A stretch of 64,000 bases of DNA from Hirundichthys speculiger. Taxonomy: Eukaryota > Chordata > Actinopteri > Beloniformes > Exocoetidae. Location: NCBI GenBank assembly GCA_018398805.1, contig JAGFBZ010001170.1, positions 1,947,001 to 2,011,000 on the forward strand, given 5' to 3'. The first letter of the stretch is position 1. Every line of letters begins with the position of its first letter. Below, piece by piece: positions 11,446 to 24,799 of this stretch. The position numbers and the translations under genes were made by a program. The notes under the pieces are model-generated. The model ran no database searches. It worked only from the letters and a program-made list of their open reading frames with translations, and was not told where the DNA came from.

Positions 11446-13924
11446 TATAGTAACTTTTGCTTGTAGAATCATTTTGCTCTGAATTTTTTTTTGGTTTTCT
11501 TTCCTGTGCCATATTATTTAGGACGTTGACCCATAAGGTATGATACGAATCTGACATACAACAGCCTTTAGTACATTTTGCTACATTCACTTCACATTTG
11601 GTGGCGCTGGCCCAGATCTCAGAGAGTTTATCCAAGATTGAGGAGCAGAATGTAAACAGCAGCTTTGTCAGCATTAATGTTTGGTTATAATGAATTTACA
11701 CCACTCAAATGCTGATCGCGGTACCGCTTGACCTGGAGCTACTTGGTATTTTAGCACTGACCAGTCTGGAGCAGCGCCAGTTTAGCACCAGTTCTCGGTA
11801 CTTGTCCCCAGTTCTGATTCTGTTGTCTTGCTTCTGTCAGAGAGATGAGAACCACTTCAGGACCCAAAACATATTTGTCTCTTTGTTATTCCGCTCCTGT
11901 CGTCCTTTTCTTCCTTCTCCTCCATCATTCTGCTGTGAAACTTCCAACAAATACACGCAAGCACAGTCACACCCCCCAAACACACTCAAAGAACTAGTGG
12001 CTATGCATATTACATGAGTCCTCCACATGTGAAGGGCTCTGTGCTTTTTTCCATTTTCAACTTACAGCCAAGATGATGAGGTGAAAGCCAGATCCTGCAC
12101 TTAAGGCTTTTCCTTGTTTTTCCACCTTTTTCTTCTCTTATTTTATTCAGAAACTGCTGTTTGTGTTTACAAATGTTAAAACATCAATCTGCAATCCAGA
12201 GTTTGTGTAATGGCTGTCAAGAGCTGAGACCAGGAACTCAAACAAACACTTTATCCACTAATGTGCAAGTGTTTTTACAGTAATGAGATCAGGTTTCGCA
12301 TGGATTGCTCTGCTTCTTCCTAATCTCCTCTTTTTATGTGCCGCTGGTCTGCATGTTGCTTATTTTGCTCTGCAGAAGACATTACAATGGAGGTAATGAT
12401 TTTTCAGCATCAGAGTTCCTAAAGTGTGTTTTTCCAAATAAGTTTAATTGGATCCCACAGACTTTCTAATGAAAGAAAAGCGCACAACCATTGAAGATAT
12501 CTTGAAATAAATATATATTAGTTTTTAGCTGCAGGTTTGCATCATAATAACTCTCAGGTGTGTTTTCACATTTGTTGGACTAGTTTTCTCCCTCATATAA
12601 TACACGGTTAGATTTATGCAAGGAGACTGGCTGAGATAAGGTCACCGGAGCACAACTCCAACGTATGTATGGACCTGTGTGTGGGTGCACGTGCCTGGAG
12701 TTCCCATCGGTGCCTGTCTGATGAGAATTATGAGCCGGCATGAGTCATTGTTGTGTCTGTGACTGTCGTATTGCAGCTGCTGTAGTCCTCCACACAGGGC
12801 CCTCAGCTGCACACACACACATACACACACACACATGCACACACACGCTTGGACGAGTGCTTATGTATTTGTGTGTGCATGATAATGCGGGCCTCTCCTT
12901 CCATTTCATTTCTCTTATATCGTTTCGTCCTCTTCTCTGTTGCAGTGATTGATCTTCAGCTCAGAGGCTTCTCCTTAGTATGCGGTGATGAGTGAGAGCT
13001 AGTGCCACTATGTTGTGTTTTTTTTTTCTATGCCATCTGTGTTGTTAAGAATGAGTTTTTATTGGCAATATGAAGGCCTGAGATGGAACTGAGACACACA
13101 AACCATGATTGATTATACAGTGCTGCTCAGTTGCTGAAGCTTTACTCGTGTTAGACTCCCTCATTTGCTTGAGGTAGATGAATGCCTTTGCTCTGCTAAG
13201 TGAATTAGAAAGGTTGTATTAGGGATTATATGCAGGTATGTCCACATGTGTCCTGAAGAATGTGTTGTAAAATACTGTGCATATACTGTGTAAGCAGATA
13301 AAACCTTAAAAATGCTGTGAAAGATTTTGCAGCTCTTAATATTCACAACTCCTCAAAATCTCATAAAGGAAGTTTTAAAGTTGCTCTGCCCGTGATAATA
13401 AAGCAAGTATTTGCTGTTCAAAGAATAGGTTTGAGACCTTTTGGGAAATATCTGTCCCTAAAATGTGAAGCTGTAGCCAGCAGCCAGTTAGCACATAAGG
13501 ATAACTTCATACAGGCTCACTATAAAACATTTTACAAACCTGCTTCTACCCACGCTCGCACTTGCTCAGTAGACCTTCAGAACTGACCCTTTTTACCTGT
13601 GAAATTGTCTGGGAGTCTTGTGAAAAAATTGATAGCTGGCCATGGAAACCCAACCCTGGGGAAGACAGGAGACAATGGCTGGAAGCATTTCTGTGACGCA
13701 ACTGAGGCCATATGTTTGCTCCTCAGAAACATTTAGGGATATTCCACAATGCATAATTTGACCTTCTCTAAACCTTTGAATGCATCGTGACCACCTGTTC
13801 AGTGATTCGGTGCTTGTTGCATAACATGCTGTTCTCTAAAAAGGTGATTAACTGCAAAAATCACACCAACTGTCTGATCCATGAATCAACCACTAAATAT
13901 TCTGGTTCATTGACATTTAGTATT
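11446..13924. other. No gene seen; short CA runs
   Basis: Interrupted CA repeats occur at 12811-12845. I see no transposon ends and no coding exon. Confidence 0.4.
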
Positions 13925-14305
13925 TAAACAGTCCTCTTCATCACGCTGCTCACATTTTGACATCAGGAGACGAAGATGACACCGAACAATCGATCAACAG
14001 TACCTGTCCGCTGCGAGACTTCAAACGGGACGTTCTCAGAGGGAAGTTGTCAATGAGCTCAAAGTGTCCACAGATTGTTCATCAGTAGGTTCCAGCTGGA
14101 AGAGTCACAGAAAGGTACAGAAGAGGACATCATTGACCTCATCCCATGCTGATGGCCGCGTCATTGTGAACAGTGCTCTGTGGGCATTTTCTGTTGTGAA
14201 ATACCCGACACTGCTTTTGTTTCAATAAACTGAGATGAAGAAGTTATGATTGCATGCTTCTACTTAAGAGCCCTACCTTCATGACATGATGTCACTGTAG
14301 CTTGA
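13925..14305 (+). pseudogene. Internally deleted Tc1-like element
   Basis: The segment starts with a piece encoding the transposase DNA-binding domain. In one frame 'KRDVLRGKL' can be read near 14022, and in another 'GRVTERYRRG' near 14099, which matches the basic linker of Tc1 transposases. At about 14165 the sequence jumps to what I recognise as the 3' end of the same family (gggcattttctgttgtgaaa, then 'tgcatgcttctacttaag' and a terminal 'catgaca'). The catalytic domain between is missing. The left boundary is uncertain. Confidence 0.6.
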
Positions 14306-14412
14306 ACGTTTTTATATTTTTTCATCAACTGCCCATCAAGGCAGCAGCTCCATGCATTTAGGGATGTAGACGTGATCAAGACAACTTGCTGAAGTTCAAA
14401 CTGCACGTCAGA

Positions 14413-15690
14413 ATGGGGAGGAAAAGGAATTTAGGTGACTTTGAATGTGCCTTTGAATGCTGGTGCCAGACGGGCTGAATATTTCAGAAACTGCTGATCT
14501 ACTGGAATTTTCTAGCACTACCATCTCTAGGGTTCACAGAGAATGGTTTGGAAAAAAAGAAAATATCCAGTGAGCGACAGCTGTGTGGACAGAAATGTCT
14601 TGTTGATGTCAGAGGTCAGAGGGGAATGGGCAGGCTGGTTCCAGATGATAATAACCGCTCATTACACCCTTGGTATGCAGAATACCATCTCTGAATGCAG
14701 AACAGGTTGTGAACCTTGCAAGCAGATGCGCTACAGCAGCAGAAGACCACACCGGGTGCCTCTCCTGTCAGCTAACAGGAAACTGAGGCTACAATTCAAT
14801 TCAATTCAATTCAATTCAATTTTATTTGTATAGCGTCTGTTACAATGACAATTGTCTCTAGGCGCTTTACAGAGACCCAGAGCATGACCCCCGAGCAAAT
14901 ATCATTAACTAAGATTATAATATTAAATCCAATCAGTGATAATGGCAGGTAAAAAACTCCCACGTAGGGAGAAAAAAAACCTTAATGCCAAACAATGGCA
15001 AGGAAAAACTCCACTTTAAGAGGAAGAAAACCTTGAGCAGGACCTGGCTCATATGGGGGACCTTCCTGCCGAAGGCCAGCCGGGTAGAGAAAGAAAGAGG
15101 GGAGACAGGACAGAGAGAGGATGGAGGACGGAGAGAAGATGGAGGACAGAAAGAGGAGAGCACACAAATGACTAAATACAATGGCCATATAAACATAAAC
15201 AGATGGAGGTAGCAGCACTGGGATGAGATGGCCAGAGGACCAGGTCGCCGATCACCACGTCAGTCGGCACCCAAACACAAGTGGAGGTGAACCCCGGGAT
15301 GGACAGAGGATGGAACTGCAAGTCAGCATGAAACCCAGGACACTCTGGCCTGCAAATACACAGAAAGAAAAAGGAGGCAAAACCAGCACAGCAAACCAGA
15401 GGAAAGCAAAGAATATGGGGCACAGTTTCAGTAACAAGGTGCTCCCAAATAATTATGAGCTGGAGGAGGAGGAAGGGAGGAGGAAAGGGAAGACAAAGGA
15501 GAAAAGCAGTGGAGACACCACTCAGCAGATCATGTTGGTGTCCCCCTGTAGCGTAGGCCTCAATTCACACAGGCTCACCAAAATTGTACAACGGAGGATT
15601 GGAAAAACTTTATTTGGTCTGATGAGTCTCGATTTCAGCTGCGACATTTGGACGGGGGGTCAGAATTTGGCATCAGCAACATGAAAGTTG
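14413..15690 (+). pseudogene. Tc1-like transposase relic, split by a LINE
   Basis: The probable original start is the ATG at 14413 (MGRKR...). The DNA-binding half runs to about 14797 with frameshifts; a readable block is YSSRRPHRVPLLSANRKLRL at about 14731-14790. The frame is then interrupted by a LINE insertion at 14798-15560 and resumes with 'cacacaggctcaccaaaattg' and 'tctgatgagtctcgatttc', encoding the S-D-E-S region that holds the first catalytic aspartate, and ends at 'ggcatcagcaacatgaaag'. Everything after that, including the other catalytic residues, is missing. It is the same family as the relic at 1-660. Confidence 0.8.
14798..15560 (-). mobile_element. 5'-truncated LINE with (TTGAA)n tail, inserted in Tc1 relic
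   Basis: On the minus strand this is a LINE 3' end. The tail appears on the plus strand as repeated aattc units at 14793-14820 followed by attttatttgtatagcg. Shared blocks with the other copies are 'aggcgctttacagagaccca', 'gagcatgacccccgagcaaa', 'cttcctgccgaaggccagcc'. The host sequence caattc is found at both edges (14792-14797 and 15561-15566), consistent with a short target duplication, although it merges with the tail. The 5' end is truncated at about 760 bp, as usual for LINEs. An open frame at 15223-15684 crosses the junction and is not a gene. Confidence 0.8.
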
Positions 15691-18600
15691 TCGTTATGGC
15701 ATCCAGATATTGCTTACCCTGTCTTTAATGCCATTTTTGAAGGGCATCCAGTAGCTGTTGGTTGTCGCCTCACACATTTTTAGAGTAGCCCGTCAGTACA
15801 ACTTCACTTTTATCTGTCAGATACAAGAGTGATTTTACCTTGTCATCTAACTCCTGACATAAAGAGAACATATGCATACATCCCAATATGTGGATGCATT
15901 ACTTTTGATAAACTGTAGTAGGAGACAGAGTAGTGTGAAGCCTAGAACTCTAGTTATAGTGTTAGCTGTCACAGCTTTAAATGACATATGTTATGAAAAA
16001 ATAAATGAATAAATATTGTATCGATGTAGCACTTTGACCTAAAATGCTGGACATTTAATTCAGACCTCAGGATTATTTCTCCTTTAATATTGCAATTTCA
16101 TTGCACATATGTACAAAATGCCATTAATGCCAAGTACAACAGAAATATCACACTTTGCTTGTCAAGACTCTTTTTTTTGTGTGTTGGTAAAGTTGCTGAT
16201 GCCACAGGTCTGCATAGATGGAAAAAAAGATGAGATCTGGGACATCTCTGAGCTTTCAAGTGTCCGCAGCAAAGGCAGAGAGAGCAGCAGAGGGAATATT
16301 CTCTCACAAGTACATCAGTGGTGCCTCTCTGTGTGGAGTTTGTGTGCTTCTTGTCAACGAGTGTCAGTGCGCATATGAATGCGCGTGAGCACGGTTGTTT
16401 GTCAAGCCTGACAAGGATGGAGTTGATGTGCAGAGTTGATAATAAAAACTGCCTTTTCTGAAAAACAACAGCTCAGAAAGTTTTTATACCCCTCTTTTCA
16501 ACAACAAATGGCCAATCACAGCAAATGCTTTTTATTATTAGTTACAACTTTATTGCAGGAGTCTACTTTGATTGTTTTGCAATGATCTCAAAGTCTTCTA
16601 GCCTTGGAAGTCTTTTTTTTTTTTTTTCCCTTTCAATTTCTCTTCACACATCATCTGTGTGATTCAGGTCTGGCTCTGCCACTTCAACATGTTCATATTG
16701 TTGGTTTTTTTTTTGTTTTAATTCATGGGGACTTTGGCTCTCGCTGGTCGTTGTTCTGCTACAAACTGCCTCCGGGACTATGTTTTTCTCCAGATTCATA
16801 GTTTTTTACTTGCTTTCCCCATGTTGAAACTGACAGAACATGTATACGATGATGTTTTTGCCTGATGCAACAAAGGAATCGTTAACCATAGAAGCATTTG
16901 AAAAAAATGTTTCAGGAATTAATGTGCCTATTCTTAAAACTGTGGCCTTCATCAGTGAAGACAAGGCCCTTGTTCGCAACGTCCGGAGAAGTGTCTGCCT
17001 TAAAATCTCATTATCAGACTTAATACATAAGTTTATATCAAAGTTTGACTGTCAAAGAGGACTGGTGAAGGACACACCTTACTATCACTCACACTTACGC
17101 ACAAGAAAACTGACACCTGCTGCAAGATTAAGTTGTGTATATACCCAGGCTTTGCCGGATAGCCATCAATATATATGAAGACAGTTGTAAAAAAAATTGA
17201 CTTATAGTGCAATTGCAGTATGTTGCAACTTTGGCCCTTGAGGACAAAATTGAATCGTAGCAGTCTTTTTAACATTTCATCTATTATTGTTCTTTTTTTG
17301 ACTTCTGCGGTGTCTGTATGAATGGTTGCAGCAGAGTGACATCAAGTTAAGTTCTGATTCATCTAATCAATGTTTGATCAGGCCCCACAGGTTCAGTTTG
17401 CAACAGGAATATTCATCTCAGATGCAGAGGTGCACTGGAGTGTTTAATTTCTACACAACGTCTGTGCATATCTAGTAATTCTTCGGTAAGACAAATCACC
17501 TGTTTGCTCCGTGAGAAAAGTTTCTTATGTACCATTGATTTGTTCTGCTGATGTGCAGCGCACAGCTGCTCACTCTGGTTTTATATGTTAGCTCTATGAA
17601 AGTCTATCACGCCTGCTCGTTACAGCAGCCTGTTACTTATTGAGATCATACAAGCTAACTTAGACGAGCGTGTGCGGGTATCTTCATGACGTCCTTCAGT
17701 GAGATTCAAACGCACCAATTTGTCTTTGTCAGAAAGATGGCACCCACAGGTACATGTCTCCCCCAATGACGCGCACACATAACGACGCAGGACGATCTAC
17801 GCTCCTGTCTCGAAGCCCCCCAGTCCCAATATGAGCTTGGCTTCATGCTTCCTTAAATCCAATACGCTTTCTCGGCGCTCTCCATATGCAGACACGCATG
17901 CGCAAATAGTTTTTTGTCAGATGCAAAGATGTGTATCGCTGGCTCTGTGGAGGAAAAAGATATGATATGAGTATTGTTATCTGAGGTTATTTGTTAGCAG
18001 CTATCATATATGGGGACAGAGCTCAGATCAGTGCTCTCGAAGAGACTACAGACACTAAGGTGGATGACACAGGGTCTGCATAATTAATAGACTGATAAAT
18101 AACAGAATAAATGCATTTATGCAATTGAAATTATTTGTGGCAATATTTCTCAGTTTCAGTTGGATAAGAATGGCACAGTGGATTTGTTTTGACCTTGTGA
18201 TATTGTCCAGCTTCTGTTAGTCCTGACCTCTTAAACTTTGACCTGACCTGATATATAGAACGTATTTGCCTTTCACAACACCAACCCTTTGTGAAACTGG
18301 ATTTGGTGAACAGCACACAAATAACATACACACTCTAACAGTGTATTCATATGATCCCCTCCTAATTGATATGCCCTGTGTCTGCTGGGATTCTCCCAAG
18401 GCTCCCACTGATTGATCCGTTGGTGCGATGGATCCTCCCCAGTTTATGATCTAATCTGTTACAGCAACCCCATATGCACTGATGACAGAGAGGACAGGAG
18501 AAAGAGAGAGATCTGCTCCTACTCTTCACTCTCCTCGTCCCAACACATCCCTCACCTCACTCGCCTTTCTCTGATTACAGTTAAAAGAGGACACCTCACA

Positions 18601-20029
18601 GGAACAGACAGGGAGGGGGGGGAGATGGATGGGGCGAGCAACCAGGCTGGGACCAAACAGATTAAAGCCTGGTTTCACCCAGCAGCTCCTCTTCCTCTTT
18701 TCTCTTCTTTAAGCACACGACTGTGGGTCAAAACGAAGTTGCTGCACAGAAAGTGATGCATGATTACAATGGGATAAACCTGACAGCTGCATTCCACAAC
18801 TAAACCTTTTTATTGTCTATTTGAGGGCCTTTTCTTTCTGGTGGACACTTGCTCAGCTGACACTGAACTGTACTTGCTGGTCTTTGTTGTGCTGTGAGCG
18901 ATTGTCCCAGTTAGTTTGGGCAACTAATTTTCCCAGTCCCAGTGGCATGTATAAGATAATGCAGATACAGCCAAGACGCTGTAAAAGAGGAGAAAACATA
19001 ACTGTTAGGTAATGGCACAGAAATAATATTGTGTCCTACTTCTTCCTTTTTTGTTGGATTGGGTAAAGGCCTTCCATGGGACACACACGCCAAAAAAAAA
19101 AAAAAAAATCTCCAACCCTCCACCTCCGCTAGAATTATGCAAAATTGGCTGTTTCCTGTTGGCAGTGTTCTTCTGAATGAGCAGCCATCGCTGGACTGCT
19201 TTGATAATGAAGAAAATCCAAATATGAAATGATTTCCTGCCAGGTTTTTGAGATGAAAGGATCTGGGTGTGTATTCACAGACATTTATTTAGATCAGTAA
19301 AAATCTAATGTCTGTCATGTTGGTATGTTTCATAGATTCATAGATGATTTATGGCACACAGATGAAATAAATTGGATGTAAATCACCACGATTGGTACTG
19401 AGCAATAGGGGGTGCCTCATGAACATGCTCAACTTCTGCTGCCGGTCAGGAATGGGACACAGAGCTCCAAACCAAGCTACAATAAACAAAACTTGGAGAA
19501 TGTATTTATGTTTTCATTGATAACAAATCCTGAGATATGTTTCAAGCATGAGTCACGCTGGCTGCAGACGCGCTGTTGTGGTTTAGCGCTGACCTTAAGT
19601 CTCATGTTTCACTGACGGAGCGCTTGTGAGCACTGCCTCCTTGGCTGGATTCGTGAAATTACGGGTTTATCCAAAGCTTTCAAGATCACATGAGAATCGT
19701 GTGGTGGCCTGTTCATTTAAAGGCGTATATCTTACTTTGTCTTGTTCGTTCTAAAATTGCACAATTAAAATCGATGAGCTGTGTCAAATTAAATGAGCTT
19801 TTCGACCACTAAACTTATCCTCTCCTCATTCATGTTTCAAATCCATTCTTAAACCCTTTAGTGTGTTTCCACACAGCCTAAACAATTTAATATAATGTTG
19901 ATGTAGGAGTTGGAGCCCACTTGTGGTGTTTTATTTTGAAAATCCATCAGCTTCTCGATGCTAATTACTACATCTGACTTCCTGCCAGGTTGAAAATTGG
20001 TGTGAAAATTGATGTGGTTTAGCTGAGGT
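15691..20029. other. No gene seen; CpG-dense pocket at 17610-17950
   Basis: No coding exon or transposon terminus could be recognised. The segment 17610-17950 carries many more CpGs than its surroundings and includes tgacgtcc and gcatgcgcaaa, which resemble CREB and NRF1 sites; it may be a promoter or enhancer but nothing transcribed can be seen beside it. Confidence 0.4.
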
Positions 20030-20860
20030 CCAGTGCCAAAATTGATTTAACACCTGTTTTCAGTGGAGCAGAACAGACGGTCACTTCTGGGATGCTTCTG
20101 AACTGCTCCATGCCACTTCTGGTGCAACTACTCTCATGGACTAGAACGGCTGCCATTCATAGCTGCTGAATTCTGGAGTTACTAGACCAACTATATCATC
20201 ATCTTCCCATTGCCTGGGCCAGTGAAATCATGACGCATAGCCAGAAGTTGTCCTGCTCATGAACGTGCAAGGCTCCTTTAGTCTATAGTAGAGACTGACC
20301 AACTACCTCATGTTCATTTTGCATAGAAATACCACAACAGCTCGCACATCTCTTGTTTTGAGCTCACAATGACATCTAAGGTAGAAATTCATCACAGCAA
20401 CACTGATATAAATCCAAAAACATGGACCAGGATGCCACGTCCACTTCCATGATGTATTTTCAGACTTAGATTGCCCCAAACAAACTAACAGGATTGCGTT
20501 TTATTAAAGTTCGATGTGGTAGTCACTGGAAACATCAAAATATGAGCCCTCATGCACAAAACACTTTTTTTTTTCATAAACTGACCTTCATACTGTAAAC
20601 TATGTTTTTTAACCAAGGCTTTGTCTACAAAATAAAAAAAAATCTACTTTGGAGTTTGGATTGTTTTGCATGGTAAACATCCACTCCTCTTTGGCCCTCA
20701 TGGCAACTAGCCATTAGCCTGGCCCCCCATTAAAATTCCTTTCTGATTCTCTGAACCGAGAGCGATGTGACCGCAGTCTACTGCAAGTAAGACCACTCAT
20801 TAGTACTTCACACAACCCCACTTCAAAAAATCTAAATATCACTGTGAAGAGGATGAGTGT
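20030..20860. mobile_element. Possible interspersed repeat, unclassified
   Basis: Phrases such as 'ctcatggactagaacggctgcc', 'gcttcatcacacaacccc'-like sequence at 20807-20825 and 'ggtttgtctacaaaat' at 20620 remind me of a high-copy sequence in percomorph genomes. I see no terminal repeats, target duplication or protein motif, so the call rests on memory alone. Confidence 0.25.
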
Positions 20861-22444
20861 ATAATAACAGTAACACTGTTATTTTTTGTGATGAGGTGTT
20901 GGAAGCTCTGAATGTCTGCTAATCACACACTGCCCAGCCTAATCTCATAATCCGCCCAGCTATTTCCCCTATTATCTCTTCTCACTGACAGGTAGATACA
21001 AACAACCTCAGCAGGCACTAATGCTATGTCAGCGGGGCTGAATCACCCGTCCAAGGATGAGATGCTTGCCATCTGCTGTGTTTACAGTTTCAGATTTTCA
21101 GTCGCTATTCTTTTGACAGAGTTTAATGCATTAATGATTCCCCTTGTCTCTCGAGTCTCTTGGTTTGTTCTAGCCCTGTTTACTCTGGTGTTGGCTACAC
21201 TCTTTCATCATAGCTGGAATTCCCCAGGTTCTCGGCGTCAAACCAAAGCATGTCAGAGAGACGTGAAGTCCTGAAAAAAAGTATTTTTTGAGAAATGCGA
21301 GGTGTCATTCTCTGCTCATCGGTCTGATGCCGTTCAAAGAGTGCTCTTGTTTTGGTCTTTTGAAATTTATCTTTTCTTTCACCATCAGTGGAACTTCTGG
21401 TTCGTGAAGTGAAGTGAACTCAAAACTTGAAATAAACCTGGTGTTATCCAGACGGTTTGTGTCTTAAGGATATTCAAATGTAGGGGATGGATTGTGATAG
21501 GTGTGCATCTTTTTAGGTGATTGCTGTAATAATAAAAATGTACAGAGAATTATTGACATTATTTCTTATAAAATGTGCATTTAATAGGCCTTAAATTGTC
21601 TCGCAGAAACAATTTAATGCTGGAAGCAAAGCTTCTCAGGCCTGAGACATCTGTGATAAGACAAGAGAGAAAGAAAAACACGGGCAACTAAGCCAGACAT
21701 GAAGAGAAAAACAGGAGGAGCGTAACATTTCTTGAGTCATATCGGCAAACTCAGATTACGTTCAATAGGAGCAACGGGAGCAGGAGGCGTCAGTTCTCCC
21801 CAGAGCCTCAATATGTCACCACACATTCAAGCAAACAGAGCTAACACACATCTGCGTCGACACGCAGCTTTCAACTGCGCAACGCCATAAACACCTCACA
21901 CTGAAAAGAGACTTTGTTCCTCTCTAAAGAGCTTAAGATAAGGGAAACATCTGATCTGTTTTCAGCGAACTGTAGACTGTTCCAACATGGTATTCTGACA
22001 AGTTTGCCCTTCAGCCATCATCAAACATTTATGCTTAATATAGTGGCAGTCTGAAAATAATACATTTGGTCTGAAAAAAGAGACGCTTTTAGCCATGCTA
22101 GCGACATTTACGATCTCCAGAGAAGACCCCTCAGACGTCCCCTGTGCCTGGATGAGATCACCAAATGTCCCATGATAGCAAACATGGCTTCAGTAATGCA
22201 CTGCAAATGACATGGCCAAGCTGACAGAAGCACAACAAGGATAGTTCAAATGTAAGGTCTTTATTTCCTGATATGATAGAGAGAGACTGTAGACTGTCTA
22301 ACTTTTACATGAAACCATGCATATTCCCTTAAAGTTATGAATGCAAAACAATAATAATAATCTTTGTGTTTCATTTCTTTACCTTGTTTTTTTACCACTG
22401 ATACAGCTGATTACACCAAGATACACTGCTGCTTACACCAACAC
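20861..22444. other. No gene seen
   Basis: No repeat ends, exons or RNA genes could be supported in this 1.6-kb stretch. Confidence 0.4.
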
Positions 22445-22550
22445 TCAATTCAGTTCCATTCAATTCAGTTTTATTTGTATAGCGTCTATTAGAATGCAAG
22501 TTGCCTCTAGGCGCTTTACAGAGACCCAGAGCATGACCCCCGAGCAAAGT
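22445..22550 (-). mobile_element. LINE 3' end fragment
   Basis: About 105 bp starting at the tail (caattcagttcc..caattcag) and continuing through ttttatttgtatagcgtct, 'ctctaggcgctttacagaga' and 'gcatgacccccgagcaaa'. It matches the copy at 14798 closely, then stops abruptly at about 22550, so it is an extremely 5'-truncated insertion. Confidence 0.75.
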
Positions 22551-22599
22551 CCTCATTATTATGTGTATATGCACTCCATAGATACAGTATACTAATGAG

Positions 22600-22735
22600 T
22601 ATATATATGGCGGTCTGGAGTTTTTGTGACTGAGCCCTGAACACTGGTGCTGTTGGGCTGAAGATCGAACCATCAGTCTTCCAGTTCAGATGACGACCAC
22701 TATTATCACCTAAGTCACATCCGCTCCCTCCATGG
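22600..22735 (-). mobile_element. tRNA-derived SINE fragment
   Basis: On the minus strand a tRNA-like head can be read: an A-box-like TGACTTAGGTGATAATAGTGG (plus-strand 22697-22717) and B box GGTTCGATCTT (plus-strand 22661-22671). Spacing fits a tRNA-derived promoter. The 3' boundary toward 22600 is uncertain. The cloverleaf is not well formed, so it is not called as a tRNA gene. Confidence 0.55.
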
Positions 22736-24799
22736 TCTGTTTAATGTTAGGTGTAGTAATCAAATCTGAGAGTGGATTCATCTCAGAGTGCTCACATGAC
22801 AACAGGTCAGTGGTGATGTCGTTGGAACCTGGCAACTAACAAGCTATTACGATTATCATTCAAAAGAACAAACAGTCAAAGTTATCTTTATTAAGCTAGA
22901 TGGAAAGCTGATCCTGAAAGAGCCACATTTGTCCTCCATCGCAGGGACACGTGGACTGTTCAACAGAGCCATCAAGCTGATGAGCCATGCTGTTTTAATA
23001 ATAAGCCAGAGACATTAAACAGACAAATGATTTTGCAGACTTTATTGGCAATTTGGGGGATGGTCTAAGGCATCATGGGAAAACGGAGAGCAGGCTAATA
23101 ACCTTGCGTAAGATAAGACACAAATAATTACACAAGGGAGAATGATATGAGCAGAAATGTTGGTAAAGCCACCAATGCTGTGTATTTGTTTGTTCTAGTT
23201 AGTAACTTGGACGGCTGAAATCTCTCCACGGCAAGATTGGACTCGAATCTGCTTGAGTCATTACGTCATAATTTCTTTACAAATAGATCACATCTTTGTC
23301 ACACTCTATTTTTGAATTCATTAAGTGAAACATTTCCCTCCCTCTCTATTTTTATTCGAAGTGCATTTACACCACAGAAACATCTCAGCTTATTGATGCC
23401 TAAAGAGAAGCATGAAGGGATGGTCACATAAGGAGGTATTTTATTAATAATAATAATGAATAATAGAAAAATAAAGGAGATAATGCAAAATGAAATAGAT
23501 GAAAACTAGGGCACTTCTAGACATGAAATATGTATACTAGACATAAAATACATCTGCAGAATGTTGTCCCAAAGAAAATGATCACCATGATGGTATTTGT
23601 CAGATTCACAGATTTTAATACAGGAATTATATATTGACAGTTTATTCATCTCAAAAAATGAATCTTTAAATTTGCAGCAACAGTGAGTCTGGGGTCCAAT
23701 TTTTTTATTTTTTTTTTATTGTCAGACAGTTTAATACAGTCTGAGCACGCAGAAGCAAGAAGAAGTCAACGACCCCCGTGAGAGTTCACAAGGACAATCA
23801 GCACTTTGTATGACTGAGGAGACACACAGCATCCATCTAATCCTGAGAGAAATACAATCTGAAATATGAAAAAAGAAGTTTGACTGCTCCTGTATGCGAT
23901 GCAGCTCTTTGCAGTTTTTCTGTCCTGAAACAGAATTACAGCCTGTCAGAGGAAAAAAACATGCTCCGTGGTGTGAAGGGCCTTCAATGAGAGGAGACGG
24001 GGATGCGCTCTCCGTCGGAGGACCTGGCTGTGATCTCTGCCCAGCCTTTATATGACCGCAGGCCTTCTCTCAATGCTTGCATGATGTCTGTGAGGAAAAT
24101 GGCAAATAGAACATCATTAGAGGGGACTGGAAGCACTCCTGACAGAAAGGATGAAATTATCTCTGCAATGCCTTAGCTGTGCCTTGAAGAGAGATGTAGA
24201 AAACATGAAACGGTTCCCCTTTCAACCTTTTCGCATTAGCTCTTCCTTTCAACTTCCTTTTGTTCCCTTCTTGCTTCTTATCATGTCTTTTGCTTCGAAC
24301 CTCATCCTGATTCTCCTTCCTTGCCGCTTGCATTGCCTTAGACAGCAAACGATGCCCGTTGCTGATGTTTTCCCTATTGCATCATGTTGGCAGCATGTAT
24401 GTGCTAAAAGAAGGGCACCATTTATCTCGTCGTCCCATGAGGATGTGTTGTTTGTGTGAGTAATGAGCTCTGCAGGTCTGTGCTGTGTCTCCATCGTCCT
24501 TAATTGGTGCAGCTTGACTCTATTAGGGGGATCTAGAGTAATTAACATCCTCTGTAGAGGGGGAGTCCAACCTTACTGCTTCATAGGCTTGACTTGTTTT
24601 AGTGGTTTGAAGGGCTTTGATTTACTCAATAATTTGTGCACTGCGATTCTCAAGAGTGAATTATACTACTGAAATGTCTAAGTGAAAGTTTTTTTTTTAT
24701 TTATTTTCGAAAGCCTACTGTAACTCTCATGATTATGCCTTAATATTTTCCCGTTTTTCTGAGATATCTCTGCACAGAAACATGCGATGTTCTGAAATG
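22736..24799. other. No gene seen
   Basis: Contains a run of AT-rich sequence and poly-T at 23700-23720. No coding exon or transposon end could be supported. Confidence 0.4.

Noticed and set aside
12642..12845. CMCVCVCVC / HTHIHTHTCT frames
   Set aside because: CA repeat translation.
15223..15684. 153-codon plus-strand frame
   Set aside because: Runs across the junction of an antisense LINE and a Tc1 relic.
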